Positions 63,216 through 64,000 of a stretch of 64,000 nt of DNA are shown piece by piece. Location: NCBI GenBank assembly GCA_014607495.2, contig CP053168.1, forward strand, positions 434,001-498,000, written 5' to 3'. A program made the position numbers and the translations under genes. Below the pieces are notes generated by a model, which had not been told where the DNA came from, did not search any database, and saw only the letters and a list, made by a program, of their open reading frames with translations. The DNA comes from Carposina sasakii (lineage: Eukaryota > Arthropoda > Insecta > Lepidoptera > Carposinidae). Position 1 is the first letter of the stretch, and each line of letters begins with the position of its first letter.

Positions 63216-64000
63216 TGTATTGTATAATGTTATTTGTCTTATAATTCTTTGTCCTTTGTTTTTAAATTTTATCGCATGTTTGATACTTTGTTGATATAAC
63301 CTTTGAACGCCCAAAGTACTAACGCTCTACTTAACATTTTACAAAACATAAAATAATTCTTAATCCGAGTAACAAACGGTGTATTTCCTGTGCCACTGTA
63401 AAATCGTATTTGATTACACAGATGAAAAAGTTCGCAATAAACCCGCGTTTTAAATAACTTCACAAACAACGAAAAAGCATTATTTCCTCACTATTAAAAT
63501 TTGTTGAACGAAATCCAATTATAAACGCGAGAGATTTTTCGAATAACATCAAAATTTGTCTGTTAACAAAATTAACCCAGCGGGCGCCATATATTTGGAT
63601 AATTGACATTTTCATAATGTAAATCTGATTTTATTTATTTATATTAAATAATATTGGTGTTGATGGGGATATTTTCAATTATTGCATATTCATCTGTTAA
63701 TTCACATAATAATAAAATATTTATTACACTTGCGTATATTGGCTCAACCCCAAACTATCAACATAATAATTATTCTATGTAGAAATATTATTTTAGAATC
63801 CAGGAGTTGTATGTATGTATGTCTATTATCTGTATATATAGTTTCTTACGAGAGGCAACAGAAGAGAAAAAAAATGTTTTGGTATGTCATTTATGATATC
63901 TCTAAATTAATTTAGACCTGTAACTACACATATGAATGCAATAAAAAAATCAGATTTGGTATCTACGAGTATACATGATTTGTAAAGCAAGCCTAGACAT
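63216..64000. other. Unassigned AT-rich sequence
   Basis: Nothing supported in the last ~780 bp. Confidence 0.35.

Noticed and set aside
1..64000. LTR retrotransposons or integrated viral genes
   Set aside because: I looked for long direct terminal repeats, protease/integrase motifs and envelope-like frames and saw none.

Overview
The window is eukaryotic, repeat-dominated DNA, most probably from a moth or butterfly (Lepidoptera). The reasons are established-knowledge matches: RTE-type LINE 3' ends and related SINEs with (TGA/ATG)n tails ending in a 'cagcagtggactgcaatag' motif, a Metulj-like tRNA SINE, TA-flanked palindromic MITEs starting CAGGATGTAACA, and dispersed repeats ending CTAGT. 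There is no operon structure and almost no host coding sequence. Family names used below (SINE-A, -B, -C, -D, Repeat-N, MITE-1, -2, -3, Family P) are local labels for this window only.

Layout. 1-12 kb: a TTAA-flanked GC-rich MITE (457-775); a complete but mutated hAT transposon (1224-5410) with an exact 8-bp target duplication and a nested tandem-repeat-bearing insertion; RTE fragments; two MITE-1 copies and a fragment; a nested MITE pair (8534-9175). 12.3-17.0 kb: a two-ORF non-LTR retrotransposon of the CR1/Jockey group with both reading frames open and all catalytic motifs visible, the only apparently competent element here. 17-29 kb: SINEs, PIF/Harbinger-like MITEs, a palindromic Family P element and an intact palindromic MITE-2.

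29.4-37.5 kb: the outstanding feature. It is an 8.1-kb near-perfect palindrome with an 8-bp target duplication (attagtat). It carries no gene. Its arms are arrays of about twenty ~172-bp satellite units in opposite orientation, meeting with almost no spacer at about 33,525. A solo end of the same family lies at 51,284.

37.5-64 kb: more MITEs (one only 79 bp, a perfect-looking hairpin), SINEs with clean target duplications (43812-44067, 52683-52942), MITE-in-MITE nesting, a SPIN-like hAT MITE and a GC-rich island at 58.2-58.4 kb. The one convincing host-gene piece is a 133-bp minus-strand exon at 41031-41163 that encodes part of an immunoglobulin V-type domain of the Sidestep kind, with consensus splice sites. 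The window is therefore plausibly a giant intron, or introns, of a Sidestep-like cell-surface gene filled by transposons. The autonomous elements (hAT, CR1-like, RTE) are the likely enzyme sources for the short non-autonomous families, but only the RTE/SINE-A 3'-end sharing is directly visible.
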